Source of the DNA: RYN-230 sp963717125
Lineage (GTDB): Bacteria > Actinomycetota > Actinomycetes > Streptosporangiales > Streptosporangiaceae
Assembly (NCBI GenBank): GCA_963717125.1
Contig: CAVQVG010000006.1
Span: 517,064-581,063 of the forward strand
DNA: 64,000 bases
Reading direction: 5' to 3'
Shown piece by piece: positions 24,796 to 34,925 of the stretch (positions are counted from its first letter, which is position 1; each line of letters starts with the position of its first letter). The notes below the pieces were generated by a model, which did not search any database, was not told where the DNA came from, and saw only the letters and a list, made by a program, of their open reading frames with translations. Both the position numbers and the translations under genes were made by a program.

Positions 24796-27294
24796 TCAGA
24801 AGTCCGCCTGCCGGGCCATCCAGGCGGCGACCTGGGCCCGGGAGTTGAAGCCGAGCTTGGTCAGCATGTTGGCGACGTGCCGGGCCACGGTGGCCTGGCT
24901 GATGACCAGTTCGTCGGCGATGGCCCGGTTGCTCAGCCCGCGCGCGATCAGGCGGGCGATCTCCAGCTCGCGCGGGGTGAGCGTGGACACCTCGCTGCCC
25001 GAGCCAGGCCGCGGCCGCGGCACCGGCGCCCAGTCGGTGGCCGGATGCGCCGGGCCGGGCTCCGGGCCGGCCGCGCCATTGTTCCCGGCCGGCGGCTGCA
25101 TCGCGTAGCTGACCGCCTCGGCCGCGGTCATCGCCCGGCCTTCGGCCAGCAGGGCGGCGGCGTGCGGCTCGCCCAGCGCCTTGCGGGCCGGGCCGAGCAG
25201 GTCGGCCAGCCGGGCCCCGCTCAGCGGGGCATGCCCGGCGCGCAGCTCGACCGCGGCCCCGGCCAGCCGGGCGGCCCGCGCCGGGTCGCCGGCCCGGGCC
25301 TCCAGCGCGGCGAATGCCTCCAGGCCGCGGGCGACCGGTAGCCGCTGCCCGGTGGCCAGGCTGAGCTGCAGGCTCTCGGTCAGGCTGGTCCGGGCCAGGC
25401 CCAGGTCGCCCTGGGTGAGCGCGACCGAGGCGATGCCGGCCAGGCAGCGGGCGATCTCGGGCCGGGCGTCGATCTCCTGGTACAGGCTGAGCGCCGCCTG
25501 GTAGTGGCTGATCGCGGCCAGGTAGTCGCCGCGGGCCCGGGCCACCGCGCCCAGCCCATAACGGACCTGGGCCACCCCCCAGCCGTTGTTGTCCCGCAGC
25601 ACCTCGAGCGCCGCCTCGTATGTGGCCTGGGCTTCGCGCAGGCTGCCCAGCCGGGCCAGGCCGGCCGCCTTGATGCTGAGCGCCAGCCCTTCCTCCCAGT
25701 CGTTGCCGAGCTTGTGCGCGGTCGCCGCGGCCTCGTCGATCCGGGTCACCGCCTCATCCACCCGGCCCGCCCGCAGCGCGGCCACCGCGAGCAGCCGCAG
25801 CGCGCCGGCCTCGTGCGGGTCACCGGCCTGGCGGCAGAGCGCCAGGCCCTCACCCGCGCACCGCGCCACCGTGTCGTAGTCCTGCTGCTCGAAGGCCAGG
25901 TCGCCGCGGAACACCAGGGCCGGCCCACGGATCCCGGGCGGCAGCCCGCCGGCCTGGTCCAGGAACCGGTCGAACCAGGCCACGCCCTCGGCCGTGTCGC
26001 CGTGTGTCAGCCACGGGTTGCGCATGGCCCCGCACATCCGCAGCCCTTCCGCGATGTCGCCGCGGCGCAGCGAGGTGGCCAGCGCCAGCCGGTAGTTGTC
26101 CAGGTCGCCGGCGATCTGCCGGTACAGCGCCACCCGGCGCGGCCAGGACGGCGCGCCGCGGACGAACGCCTGGGACACCACCCACTCGCAGTGCCGCAGC
26201 AGGCAGTCGCGATGCCGCAGCCGGACCTCGTCCGCCTCGCCGGACGTGGTGAGCCGGCTGGCCGCGTACTCCTTGATCGTGTCCAGCAGCCGGTACCGGG
26301 ATTCGCCGCGCAGCTCGTGGTCGAAGGTGACCAGCGACTTGTCGATCAGCGCGGCCATCAGGTCGAGCACCGCCGTGGCCGGGATCTGCTCGTCCGCGCA
26401 GACCTGCTCGGCCATCTCCAGGTTCCAGCCGGCGAACACCGACAGCCGCCGGAGCAGGATCTGCTCCGGCTCGGACAGCAGCTCATAACTCCAGTCCACC
26501 GCGGCCCGCAGGGTCTGCTGCCGGGCCGGCGCGGTCCGGTCCCCGGAGGCCAGCAGCCGGAACCGGTCGTCCAGCCGGCTGGCGATCTGCTCCACCGACA
26601 GCGCCCGCACCCGGGCCGCGGCCAGCTCGATGGCCAGCGGCATGCCATCCAGCAGGCGGCACAGCCGGGCCACCGCCGCGGCGTTGTCGCTGCCCACCGC
26701 GAACCCGGCCCGGGCCGCCGACGCGCGGTCGGCGAACAGCCGCATCGCCTCATGCCGGGCCAGGTCGGCCAGCGAGTCCGGGTCCAGGTGCGTCGGCAGG
26801 GACAGCGGGGGCACCCGCCAGACCGTCTCGCCGCGCACCCGCAGCGGCTCCCGGCTGGTGGCCAGCACCCGCAGCTGCGGGCAGCCGGCCAGCAGCTGGT
26901 GCACCAGTTCCGCGCAGCCGTCCACCAGGTGCTCACAGGTGTCCAGGATGAGCAGCAGGCGGCGGCCACGCAGCGCCTCGACCAGAGTGGCCAGCAGCGG
27001 CCGGTCCGGCTCCGCACGGACCCCGAACGTGGCCGCCACCCGGCGCGGGATCAGGTCGGCGTCCGCCGTGTCGGCCAGCTCGACCAGCCAGGCGCCGTCC
27101 GGGAAATCCGGCACCACCTCGCAGGCCAGCCGGACGGCCAGCCGGGTCTTGCCGATGCCACCGGGCCCGCACAGGGTCAGCGCCCGGACATCGCTGAGCA
27201 GCAACCCGAGCTCAGCGAGATCGCGCTCCCGGCCGACGAAGCTGTTCGGCTCCGCAGGGAGGTTGCCCGACGCGGGGAGGGCTGCGGAAGTCAT
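24796..27294 (-). CDS. LAL-type transcriptional regulator: NB-ARC ATPase, TPR repeats, LuxR HTH
   Basis: I use the ATG at 27294 (832 residues); a GTG/ATG start 75 bases upstream would add a low-complexity N-terminus. Order of domains: NB-ARC-like ATPase with FVGRERDLAELGLLL, Walker A LCGPGGIGKTRLA and Walker B LLLILDTCEHL (residues about 15-300); a long TPR-like helical region (about 390-700); a Pro-rich linker; and a C-terminal LuxR HTH, LTPRELEIARLIARGLSNRA, then ISQATVARHVANMLTKLGF. Such large ATP-binding LuxR regulators switch on secondary metabolism or catabolic genes in actinomycetes. Its targets are not evident here. Confidence 0.9.
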   Translation of the reverse strand: MTSAALPASGNLPAEPNSFVGRERDLAELGLLLSDVRALTLCGPGGIGKTRLAVRLACEVVPDFPDGAWLVELADTADADLIPRRVAATFGVRAEPDRPLLATLVEALRGRRLLLILDTCEHLVDGCAELVHQLLAGCPQLRVLATSREPLRVRGETVWRVPPLSLPTHLDPDSLADLARHEAMRLFADRASAARAGFAVGSDNAAAVARLCRLLDGMPLAIELAAARVRALSVEQIASRLDDRFRLLASGDRTAPARQQTLRAAVDWSYELLSEPEQILLRRLSVFAGWNLEMAEQVCADEQIPATAVLDLMAALIDKSLVTFDHELRGESRYRLLDTIKEYAASRLTTSGEADEVRLRHRDCLLRHCEWVVSQAFVRGAPSWPRRVALYRQIAGDLDNYRLALATSLRRGDIAEGLRMCGAMRNPWLTHGDTAEGVAWFDRFLDQAGGLPPGIRGPALVFRGDLAFEQQDYDTVARCAGEGLALCRQAGDPHEAGALRLLAVAALRAGRVDEAVTRIDEAAATAHKLGNDWEEGLALSIKAAGLARLGSLREAQATYEAALEVLRDNNGWGVAQVRYGLGAVARARGDYLAAISHYQAALSLYQEIDARPEIARCLAGIASVALTQGDLGLARTSLTESLQLSLATGQRLPVARGLEAFAALEARAGDPARAARLAGAAVELRAGHAPLSGARLADLLGPARKALGEPHAAALLAEGRAMTAAEAVSYAMQPPAGNNGAAGPEPGPAHPATDWAPVPRPRPGSGSEVSTLTPRELEIARLIARGLSNRAIADELVISQATVARHVANMLTKLGFNSRAQVAAWMARQADF

Positions 27295-27346
27295 GGCATG
27301 CGGACCGTCTGGTTGGTGGCGGGGGGCCTTAACGCGACTGGGGTGC

Positions 27347-30300
27347 TCATTCGCGGACGTCAACGGCAACAGCGCTGGTGTAGTGAAGTTGACCGAAATA
27401 CATCAGTTTGACCATTGTCCACCACTGTGTGCCGCGTCGGGTAGTAACCGGTACTCGCACATGATAACGGAGAGTGATCTCCTTTCCGGGTGAGACGGCG
27501 AAACCTCGCGTCCACGGATGCATCGCCGGCCAGCTGCCGAACGGGGACAGCAGCTGCGCCTCGCCGCGGATCGGGCTGGCGGCCCGGTTGGCCAGCCGGA
27601 CGGCCAGCTCACCGCGCTGGCCCGCGGCCACCCGCAGCGCCGGGGTCAGCACGGTCACGTCGAGCTCGGCGGCGATGGCCCGCTGGCCGGCCTGCACCGC
27701 GGGCAGCAGCTCGTCCAGCGGCAGGCTGAGCGACGGCGCCGGGGGCAGGCCGAGCCGGACGGCCAGCACGTCCTCCAGGTCCTGGCCGAGCTGGTCATGT
27801 ATCCGCGCGGCCAGGAAATAGTGTCCCGCGGGCGCGCCCGGCTCGCCGCGCACGGTCAGCTCCCACTCCGCGTAGCCCAGCGGGGGCAGCCGGTAGCGCA
27901 GCGCCGCTTCGGGACCGGACAGCGCACTCGTCCCTTCGGGACCGGGCAGCGCGGCCGTCAGCCCGTCCGGCACGTCCAGGTCGACCGCCCCGGACGCGCC
28001 GTCAGGCCCGGCCGCCACGGTGAGCCGGACCACGCCGGGCGGCACCAGGTCGGTGGGGGACAGGTGCACCGCGACCGGGACGTTGCCGGCCGGCGCCGGG
28101 CCCTTGCCGTGCAGCCAGTACCGGCTGAACACCGGCTGGGCCGGCTCCGGCGGCCCAGACGCCAGCCGCCCCAACCGCCCCAGCCGCCCCGGACGGCCAG
28201 CCAGCCGCCGGCACCCCGAGGGCCAGCGTCACCGTCCCGGCCGGGCCGATCGCGGTCACCACCCCGCCGTCCTCGACCGGCAGCGCGGGCCCCTCGCTGT
28301 CCTCGGTCAGCCCGGTGAGCTGCCCGCCGGTGATCCCGGTGAACAAGCTCAGCCGCGCCTCGCCCGCGGCCCGGCCGCCCAGGTCGCGCAGCCGGGCGGT
28401 CACCCCGGCGGACCGGGCCGGCGTGCCGTCCCGGCCGGCCGCCAGCGGGTTGCCCCGCGGCTTCAGCGCGGCCAGCATGGCCGGCCCGTCCACCGGGCAC
28501 AAGCTGGCCGCGCCCGGCCGCGCGCCCGGGTGCGCATCGGTCACGGTGACCAGCAGCGGGTGGTTGTACTCCTGGCCGGCCGCGGCGAAGCCCGCCGACC
28601 GCCAGTCCCCGGGCCCGGCGGCCAGCGCGTACTCGAACGTGTGGCTCCAGTGCTGCCAGGCGAAGCTGCTGCCGTCCGGCGCGGTCCGCTTGTCGCCGTC
28701 GATCCACACCCCGGACGGCCACGCGCTGCACGACCGCATCAGCGCGATGTGCAGCGTTCCGTCCGGGGTGACCAGGCTGCTCGGCGTGCCCCGGTTCAGC
28801 AGCGCCACCGAGTGCCCGGCCAGGCGCGGCCCGACGTCATCACCCAGCGGGGTCACCGAGATCTCCGAGTCGGCCAGGTCGGCGGCCACCGCGGTCACCG
28901 CGGCGGCCAGGTCCGGGCCGGGCACGATCAGCACCGGCAGGTCCCGCGGACCGCGCACGTCGGCGCCGGGCGCGAACGCTTCCGCGCGGGACCGCGCGGC
29001 CGGCAGCCACAGCGGGCCGGCCCGGCCATCGCCCGGGCAGACTCCGCCCCGGACGGGTCGACCGTCGCCAGCAGCCGGGCCGTCCACGGGTTCTGCTCCG
29101 GGCCGCCCAGCGCGATCCGCACGTCGGGCAGGTTCGAGTCCAGGTCGAGGGCGCCGTAGCGCGGTCCGTCCGGCCAGGAGCACGTCGCCGTGACGCCCTG
29201 CCCGGCCAGTGCCGCCACGAGGTCGGTGACCGGCCCGCGGCTGGCGTTCAGAAAATCGGGGCCGGGCAGGATGATCTCGGCCACGCCGATCGCGCGCCGC
29301 TCCGCCCGGCCGGACAGCCCGGTCCAGGCGACCCGCGCGGTGGATCCGGCGCCGAACCACTCGTGCGCCGGGTTGTCCAGGGTGAACGCGTGCTCCGCCG
29401 CATCCGCGTCGATGCTGCCGAACGGCCGGCCCACCGCCGCGGTCGCGCCCTGGTAGACCGGCAGCCCGCCGGGCACGTCGGCCGGGAAGCGCACCCGCAG
29501 CAGCCGGTCGTGCCCGATCGACCCGTCCACGTGGGTGCAGAACTCCACCGCCTGCGCGCCGTCCCAGAGCAGCGTCTCCTGGGTGACCCGCAGGTCGCCG
29601 AGCTGGAACTCGGCCAGCAGCCGGGCGCCCAGCGGGCAGCGCTGCGCCGTCACCTTGGCCGGGCCGGCCGCCGAGCCGGCTCCCGGGCCCTTCGGCGAGA
29701 GCAGCCACGGGCCCTCCCCCCAGCGCGGGTGGGCGGCGTACTCCTCCTGGACGAGCAGCTCGTTGCCGCCCGGCCGGAGCAGCTCGGTGCCGGCCAGCTT
29801 GTCGCGCAGCCGGGTCAGCGTGCCACCCCGGGCCGGATCGGCCTCGGCCAGGAACCGGTCGGTCTCGATCAGCGCGCCCGGCTGCGGCTCCCACCCGGCC
29901 TGCTCGGGCTCGCCGCCGGAGGCCGGGGCGACCCAGTACGTCCGGTAGCCCACCCCGGGCACGTCCGCGGCGCGGAACGTCAACGTCACCCCGGCCAGGC
30001 CGCCGTCGGGGTGCCGCCGCGGGTGCTCGGCCAGGAACGGCACCACGGCGCCGGACTGGCCGGCCAGGCCGATCCAGGCCGGCCCGGGCGCGGGGAACTC
30101 CAGCTCGGCGGTGACCAGGCCGGACCGGGGCCAGGACAGCGTGTTGAACACGACCAGCGCCCGCTCGCCGGGGCCGGTGGTGTCGGCCCGCCGGGCGAGT
30201 TCCGCGATCGCGTCCCGGCGCGCCGCCTCGCCGCGCTGCCAGGCTTCCCGCCAGCCGCCCAGCAGGTCCAGGTAGACCTGGTCGGACTCGGTGCCGGTGA

Positions 30301-31721
30301 TCGCGTCGTGGTGCGCGCCGAACACCAGCTGGCGCCAGGCCTTGTCCAGCGAGTGGGCCGGGTAACCCGCGCCCGCCAGCCAGGCCAGCGTGGCCAGCAG
30401 CTCGCCGTCGCGCACCGCCACCTCGGCCGCGCGCTGCGCCTGCTTGGTGTCGATGTAGGAGACGTCCTTGCCCGGGTAGACCGGGTTCATGTCCCGGGTC
30501 TGCGGGACCAGCCAGGTGCCGCGCTCGGCCGCGTCCGCGCGCACCGCGGCGAAGAACTCGCGGGGCACCGCGGTGACGAACCGGGGCCACACGTACCGCG
30601 AGTTCCAGTCCCGGTGGATGGCGGTCACCCAGCGGCTCGGGATGACGTGGTCCGCGCCCACCGGGAGCAGCACGTTGCGGGTGGCCGCGACCGGGGCCAG
30701 GCTGCGGAACTCATCGAGCGCCGCCTGCTCCGCGCCGGCCAGGTCGGCCGCGCCGTGGGTGGACCAGCCGGCTCCGTAGTGGTTCGGCATGTAGCTGGTC
30801 AGCAGGCCGCGGCCATCCGGCGAGACCCACTCGAACTCGCTGCGCATCTGCATCCGCCGGTTGTCGCCGACGGTGCGCTGCGGGCCCCACTGGTGGTACG
30901 GCCCGCGCGCCCAGGCCGATTCGGTGAGCCCGGCCGCGGCCATCAGCCCCGGGTAGCCCGGGTCGTGCCCGAACACGTCCAGCATCCACGCGGTGCGCGG
31001 GTCCCCGCCGGCCACGTCGCGCTGGTAACCGAGCCCGTAGACGGCGTTGCGGATGGTCGAACTCGGCCCCGGTCAGGTTGGTGTTGGGCTCGTTGTAGTT
31101 GCCGCCGACGATCTCCACCCGGCCGGCCGCGATGAGCTGCCGCAGCTCCGCCCGGTGCTCCGGGTGGGTGTCGAGGTACGGCTTGAGGTAGTCGATCTCG
31201 GCCAGCACGAATTTGTAGTCCGGGTCCTGCCTGGCGTGCGCCAGGTGCAGCGCGACCAGCTCGAACGCGGTGCGCACCGCGGGCAGCTGGCCATGCTCGT
31301 CGGGCAGCAGCAGCCGGGACTCGGTGAAGTCGCCCTGGGTGTCCCACCAGACCGGGTCGTAGTGGAAGTGGCTGACCATCCACATCGTCCAGCCGGTCTC
31401 GGCGGCCCGGATCTCGGCCGCCAGCTCGGCCCGCTCGCCGTTACCCTCCGCGATCGCGGTGACCTGCCGCGGGCTGCCGGGCTCATAGGGCGGCGCGAGG
31501 TGCACGCCCACCTCGGCATCCCGCACTCCGCCCGGCGCCGGGAGTTCCATCCTGAACGCCCCTGGCGTGCTCACTCCGGCCCCTTCCACGCGGATCTGCA
31601 GTGGCCGGTCAAGCCCCGGCTGCGCCGGGGCATCGTTACGTACCGTGACGCGGATGATCTGCAGCGGGCGCTGGGCGCTCCCGCTGAACAGCTCGGTCCC
31701 CTGCACCGCCGTGATCCGCAT
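27347..31721 (-). pseudogene. GH38 alpha-mannosidase, complete by homology but with three single-base frameshifts
   Basis: Four consecutive frames on the minus strand give one ~1,450-residue GH38 protein. The first has TMWMVSHFHYDPVWWDTQGD (metal-site H/D); the second has AWMLDVFGHDPGYPG with the nucleophile Asp and GAHHDAITGTE; the third and fourth carry the C-terminal beta-domains ending AVAVDVRE. Joins: an extra base at 31060/31061 (the sister frame reads TIRNAVYGLGYQRDVAGG), one near 29014-29026 and one near 28169-28193 inside GGGGCGG repeats. The start ATG at 31721 fits the family N-terminus. The enzyme would trim alpha-mannosides. It is divergent from an ArsR gene with a large operator between them. 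Confidence 0.85.
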
Positions 31722-31784
31722 GGCCCCATCGTGACACGCGCCCGGCCCACCCGCCCGCTCCCGGCCGCCGCCCTCTGCCGCCCC

Positions 31785-31814
31785 TTGTCGGAAGACATGT
31801 TTCGAAGCTAGTAT
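31785..31814 (+). promoter_or_regulatory. Promoter of the ArsR gene, leaderless transcript
   Basis: TTGTCG (31785-31790) and TAGTAT (31809-31814) are 18 bp apart. The expected start site, six to nine bases after the -10 box, coincides with the ATG at 31823, and no Shine-Dalgarno sequence precedes that ATG. Leaderless initiation is common in actinobacteria. Confidence 0.6.
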
Positions 31815-31833
31815 TTCGAAACATGTCTTCCGA
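31788..31833. promoter_or_regulatory. 46-bp perfect inverted repeat operator covering the ArsR start codon
   Basis: TCGGAAGACATGTTTCGAA (31788-31806) and its exact complement (31815-31833) flank the 8-bp spacer GCTAGTAT. The arms span the -35/-10 region and the first codons of the ArsR gene, and the left end is 67 bp from the mannosidase start. Both arms contain ACATGT and TTCGAA, so the array may bind two dimers. Confidence 0.8.
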
Positions 31834-32425
31834 TGACCGTTCACACCTGGCCGTTACCGACCCACGGATGATCCGGGCCCTCGCGCACCCGGTCCGGATG
31901 GCCCTGATCGAGGCCATGGAGCAGAGCGAGTCCAGGACGCTGACCGCCACCCAGGCCAGCGAGCTGGTCGGCGAGTCGCCCGCCAACTGCGCCTTCCACC
32001 TCCGCACGCTGGCCAAGTACGGGTTCGTGGAGGAGGCGGGCGGCGGCCGCGGCCGGGAGCGGCCGTGGCGGCTGAAGTACCGCACCCTGGAGCTCAAGCC
32101 GCCGTGGCCGGACCCGGAGAGCCGGCTGGCCGTGGAAGCCGCCGCCACGGTATGGATCGACCGGTGGCTGGACCGGGCCAAGGACCGGCTCAGGCGGGCG
32201 CTCCGCTTCCCCGCCGAGTGGCAGGAAGCCACGATCGCGTCGGAGAAAGTGCTGCACCTGACCGCCGCCGAGGCGGTCCAGCTGGCCAACGAGACGCACG
32301 CGCTGTGGGACCGGTACCGGGACCGGGGCGACGACCCGTCGCTGCGCCCGCCGGGCAGCCTGCGGTACGAGGTACTGGCGTTCGGCTTCCCGGTTGACGA
32401 GCCGCCTGGCTCGGACAGCGACTGA
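31823..32425 (+). CDS. ArsR-family winged-helix regulator
   Basis: A 200-residue regulator. The N-terminal winged helix reads IRALAHPVRMALIEAMEQ, TATQASELVGESPANCAFHL, RTLAKYGFVEEAGG, typical of the ArsR/HTH_20 group; no thiol metal-binding motif is present, so it is probably not a metal sensor. The C-terminal helical part (WIDRWLDRAKDRLRRAL) may dimerise or sense a small molecule. Its ATG sits in the right arm of the 46-bp inverted repeat and appears to be the first base of the transcript, which predicts tight autoregulation. The MFS gene follows after one base. Confidence 0.88.
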   Translation: MSSDDRSHLAVTDPRMIRALAHPVRMALIEAMEQSESRTLTATQASELVGESPANCAFHLRTLAKYGFVEEAGGGRGRERPWRLKYRTLELKPPWPDPESRLAVEAAATVWIDRWLDRAKDRLRRALRFPAEWQEATIASEKVLHLTAAEAVQLANETHALWDRYRDRGDDPSLRPPGSLRYEVLAFGFPVDEPPGSDSD

Positions 32426-32426
32426 C

Positions 32427-33649
32427 GTGCGCCGGCTGCTGGCCCACCGGGACGCGCGCATCTACCTGGCCGGCCAGATCCTGTCCGTGCTGGGGGACAG
32501 CGCGCTGTGGCTGGCCATGGGCATCTGGGTGAAGCAGCGCACCGGCAGTAACAGCGCGGCCGGCCTGGTGTTCTTCGCGTTCATCTGCGGCACCTGCCTG
32601 GCCCCGCTGACCGGGCTGCTGGTGGACCGGGTGCGCCGCCGCCCGCTGCTGATCGGGGTCAACCTGGCCGCCGGCGCGCTGGTCTGCCTGCTGCTGCTGG
32701 CCGGCGGGCCCCGGCTGTGGCTGGTCTATCTGGTCATGTTCGGCTATGGCGCGGCGAACAGCCTGCTCAGCTCCGCGCAGACCGCGCTGCTGCCGCAGTT
32801 GCTGCCCGAAGACCTGCTCGGCGCGGCCAACTCCGCCTACCAGCTGGCCTCGTCCGGGCTGCACGTGATCACCCCGCTGCTCGGCGCGGCCTGCTGGTCT
32901 GGGCCGGCCCGGGGCCGGTGATCGGCCTCGACGCGGCCACGTTCGGGCTGGCCGCGGCGGCGACCGCGGCGCTCCGGTGGCGCGAGGATGGACCCACGCG
33001 CGGCGCCGAGCGGCCCTGGGCCGCGATCACCGCCGGGCTGCGGCACATCGCGGTCACCCCGCCGCTGCGCCGGGTGGTGGCCGCGGTGGTGATCGGGGCG
33101 AGCGTGTTCGGTTTCTTCGAGACGGTGCAGTTCGCGGTGGTCGGCGCGGGCCTGCACCGGAGCCCGGCCTTCCTCGGCGTGCTCACCGCGGCGCAGGGCG
33201 GCGGCGCCGTGCTCGGCGGGCTGCTGGCCGCGCCGGCCATGGCCCGGACCAGTGAGCGCCTGCTGGTCGGCGGCGGCCTGCTGGCCTGCGCGCTGAGCTG
33301 CCTGGCCGCGATGACCGGGCGGCTCGCGCTGGTGCTGGCGGGCGGCGCGCTGCTCGGCGTGTGCATCGTCTGGATCAACGTCGGCGCCATCACGCTGGTC
33401 CAGCGGCAGACCCCGGCGCGGCTGCTCGGCCGGGTCGACGCGGCCGCCAACGTGCTCGTCACCGTGCCCCAGGCGGTGTCGATCGCGGTGGGTGCGGCTG
33501 CCATCGCCGTGCTCGACTACCGCATCCTGCTGGCGGTCATGGCCGCAGTCATGCTGGTCGCCGCCGGGTTTCTGGCCCGCGTGCCTGGTTCGCCGGTGCC
33601 CACGGCAACATCTGATCCGGTTGCGGCAAGCAATCGAGTGCAGAGATAG
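32427..33649 (+). pseudogene. MFS transporter (12 TMS type), single-base frameshift
   Basis: The first frame, from GTG at 32427 one base after the ArsR stop, encodes DARIYLAGQILSVLGDSALW, GLLVDRVRRRPLLIGVNL and helices to AYQLASSGLHVITPLLGA, then ends at 32921. The second frame continues with GLLVWAGPGPVIGLDAATFG and the remaining six helices, ending RVPGSPVPTATS. Restoring one G in GCGCGGCC at 32883-32889 joins them as LLGAGLLVWAG, giving about 407 residues, normal for this exporter-like group. It is probably co-regulated with ArsR. Substrate unknown. Confidence 0.82.
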
Positions 33650-33657
33650 ATACCATT

Positions 33658-33688
33658 CCTTGTGATGTGTGACACGAAAGCACCAAGG
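33658..33688 (+). promoter_or_regulatory. Imperfect inverted repeat upstream of the LacI gene
   Basis: CCTTGTG (33658-33664) and CACCAAGG (33681-33688) can pair with one bulge; the loop holds GTG-TGA-CAC. It ends 17 bp before the ATG at 33706, covering the likely leader, and may be an operator or a small leader hairpin. Confidence 0.3.
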
Positions 33689-33705
33689 AAGCGGGGTGGC
33701 GGGGG

Positions 33706-34827
33706 ATGGCCGATCCACCAGTGACCTTGAAGGACGTCGCCGCGCTGGCCCGGGTGCACCCGGCCACCGCGTCGCGCGCGCTCAACCCGGAGACCCGGCT
33801 GCTGGTCCGCGAGGACACCGCCGCCCGGGTGCTGGAGGCCGCGGCCGAGCTCGGCTACCGGCCCAACACGGTGGCCCGCAGCCTGCGCACCCGGCGCTCG
33901 CACAGCGTCGGGGTGCTCATCCCGGACCTGAACAACCCGCTGTTCCCGCCGATCGTGCGGGGCATCGAGGACCGCCTGGCGGCGGCCGGCTACGTGGCCC
34001 TGATCGGCAATACCGACGGGGACGCGGACCGGGAGCGGATGCTGTTCGAGCAGATGCGCGCCCGGCACGTGGACGGGCTGGTGCTCGCCACCGTGCACCT
34101 GGGCGACCCGCTGCTGGCCGAGTCCGCCCGGGCCGACCTGCCGGTGGTGCTGATGAACCGGCTGGCCCACGACTACAGCCTGCCCTCGGTATCCGTGGAC
34201 AACGAGCGCGGCATCCGGATGGCCGTGGCGCACCTGGCCCAGCTCGGGCATACCCGGATCGCGCACATCGCCGGGCCGCAGGAGGTGTCCACCGGGCTGG
34301 CCCGGTACCGCGGCTTCATCGCCGCGATGGAAGCGCATGGCCTGCGGCCGGACCCGGAGCTCATCGTGACGGCGCGGGCGTTCTCCATCGAGGAGGGGCA
34401 CCGCTGCGCGCAGCTGCTGATGGACCAGGATCCCGGCTGCACGGCGGTGGCGGCCGGCAACGACATGCTCGCCGTCGGCTGCTACGCCGCGCTGGACGAC
34501 GCCGGGCTGCGCTGCCCGCAGGACATGTCGGTGGTCGGCTTCAACGACATGCCGTTCATCGACCGGCTGCGGCCGCCGCTGACCACCATCCGCTTCCCGC
34601 ATTACCAGGTCGGCACCGAGGCGGCGCAGCTGCTGCTGGAGCGGATCGCCGGGCACACCGGCCCGGTCAAGGTGCTGTTCCTGGCGCCGGAGCTGGTGGT
34701 CCGCGGCTCCACCGGCCCCGTCCCGGCCGGGCCCGCCGCACCCGGCCTGGCGGCTCAGGGCGAGCCAGCGACGGCCCGCCGCGAGGTTCCGGGCGAGCCC
34801 GCGACGGCCGGCCGCAAGGCACGCTGA
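33706..34827 (+). CDS. LacI/GalR-family transcriptional repressor
   Basis: A 373-residue repressor with the canonical HTH (VTLKDVAALARVHPATASRA) and hinge helix (GYRPNTVARSLRTRRSHSVG), then a periplasmic-binding-protein-like effector domain with GVLIPDLNNPLFPPIVRGIE and VVGFNDMPFIDRLRPPLTTI. The tail after residue 345 is a low-complexity Pro/Ala/Arg extension. It is the first gene of the large co-directional catabolic locus and a LacI-type operator lies just beyond its 3' end, before the dehydrogenase gene. The effector is probably the imported compound or an early intermediate. Confidence 0.92.
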   Translation: MADPPVTLKDVAALARVHPATASRALNPETRLLVREDTAARVLEAAAELGYRPNTVARSLRTRRSHSVGVLIPDLNNPLFPPIVRGIEDRLAAAGYVALIGNTDGDADRERMLFEQMRARHVDGLVLATVHLGDPLLAESARADLPVVLMNRLAHDYSLPSVSVDNERGIRMAVAHLAQLGHTRIAHIAGPQEVSTGLARYRGFIAAMEAHGLRPDPELIVTARAFSIEEGHRCAQLLMDQDPGCTAVAAGNDMLAVGCYAALDDAGLRCPQDMSVVGFNDMPFIDRLRPPLTTIRFPHYQVGTEAAQLLLERIAGHTGPVKVLFLAPELVVRGSTGPVPAGPAAPGLAAQGEPATARREVPGEPATAGRKAR

Positions 34828-34893
34828 GGAAAATTTCGGTATCGATCTGAATCATGTCGGTTGACATGGGACTGACGCATAAGTCAGGCTTCG

Positions 34894-34908
34894 TGCAAAC
34901 GATTGTCA
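34894..34908. promoter_or_regulatory. LacI-family operator candidate
   Basis: TGCAAACGATTGTCA matches the LacI-family consensus TGNAANCGNTTNCA except for one inserted T in the right arm, with the central CG intact. It ends 17 bp before the dehydrogenase start at 34926 and is the natural target for the repressor encoded directly upstream. Confidence 0.6.
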
Positions 34909-34925
34909 GTGCAAGGGGTGACCTG

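Noticed and set aside
24712..25341. Plus-strand open frame over the LAL regulator's 3' end
   Set aside because: Antisense shadow without ribosome site or family features.
34861..34866. Perfect TTGACA as a -35 box for the dehydrogenase gene
   Set aside because: No -10-like hexamer at 16-19 bp; the nearest AT-rich hexamer is only 11 bp away.
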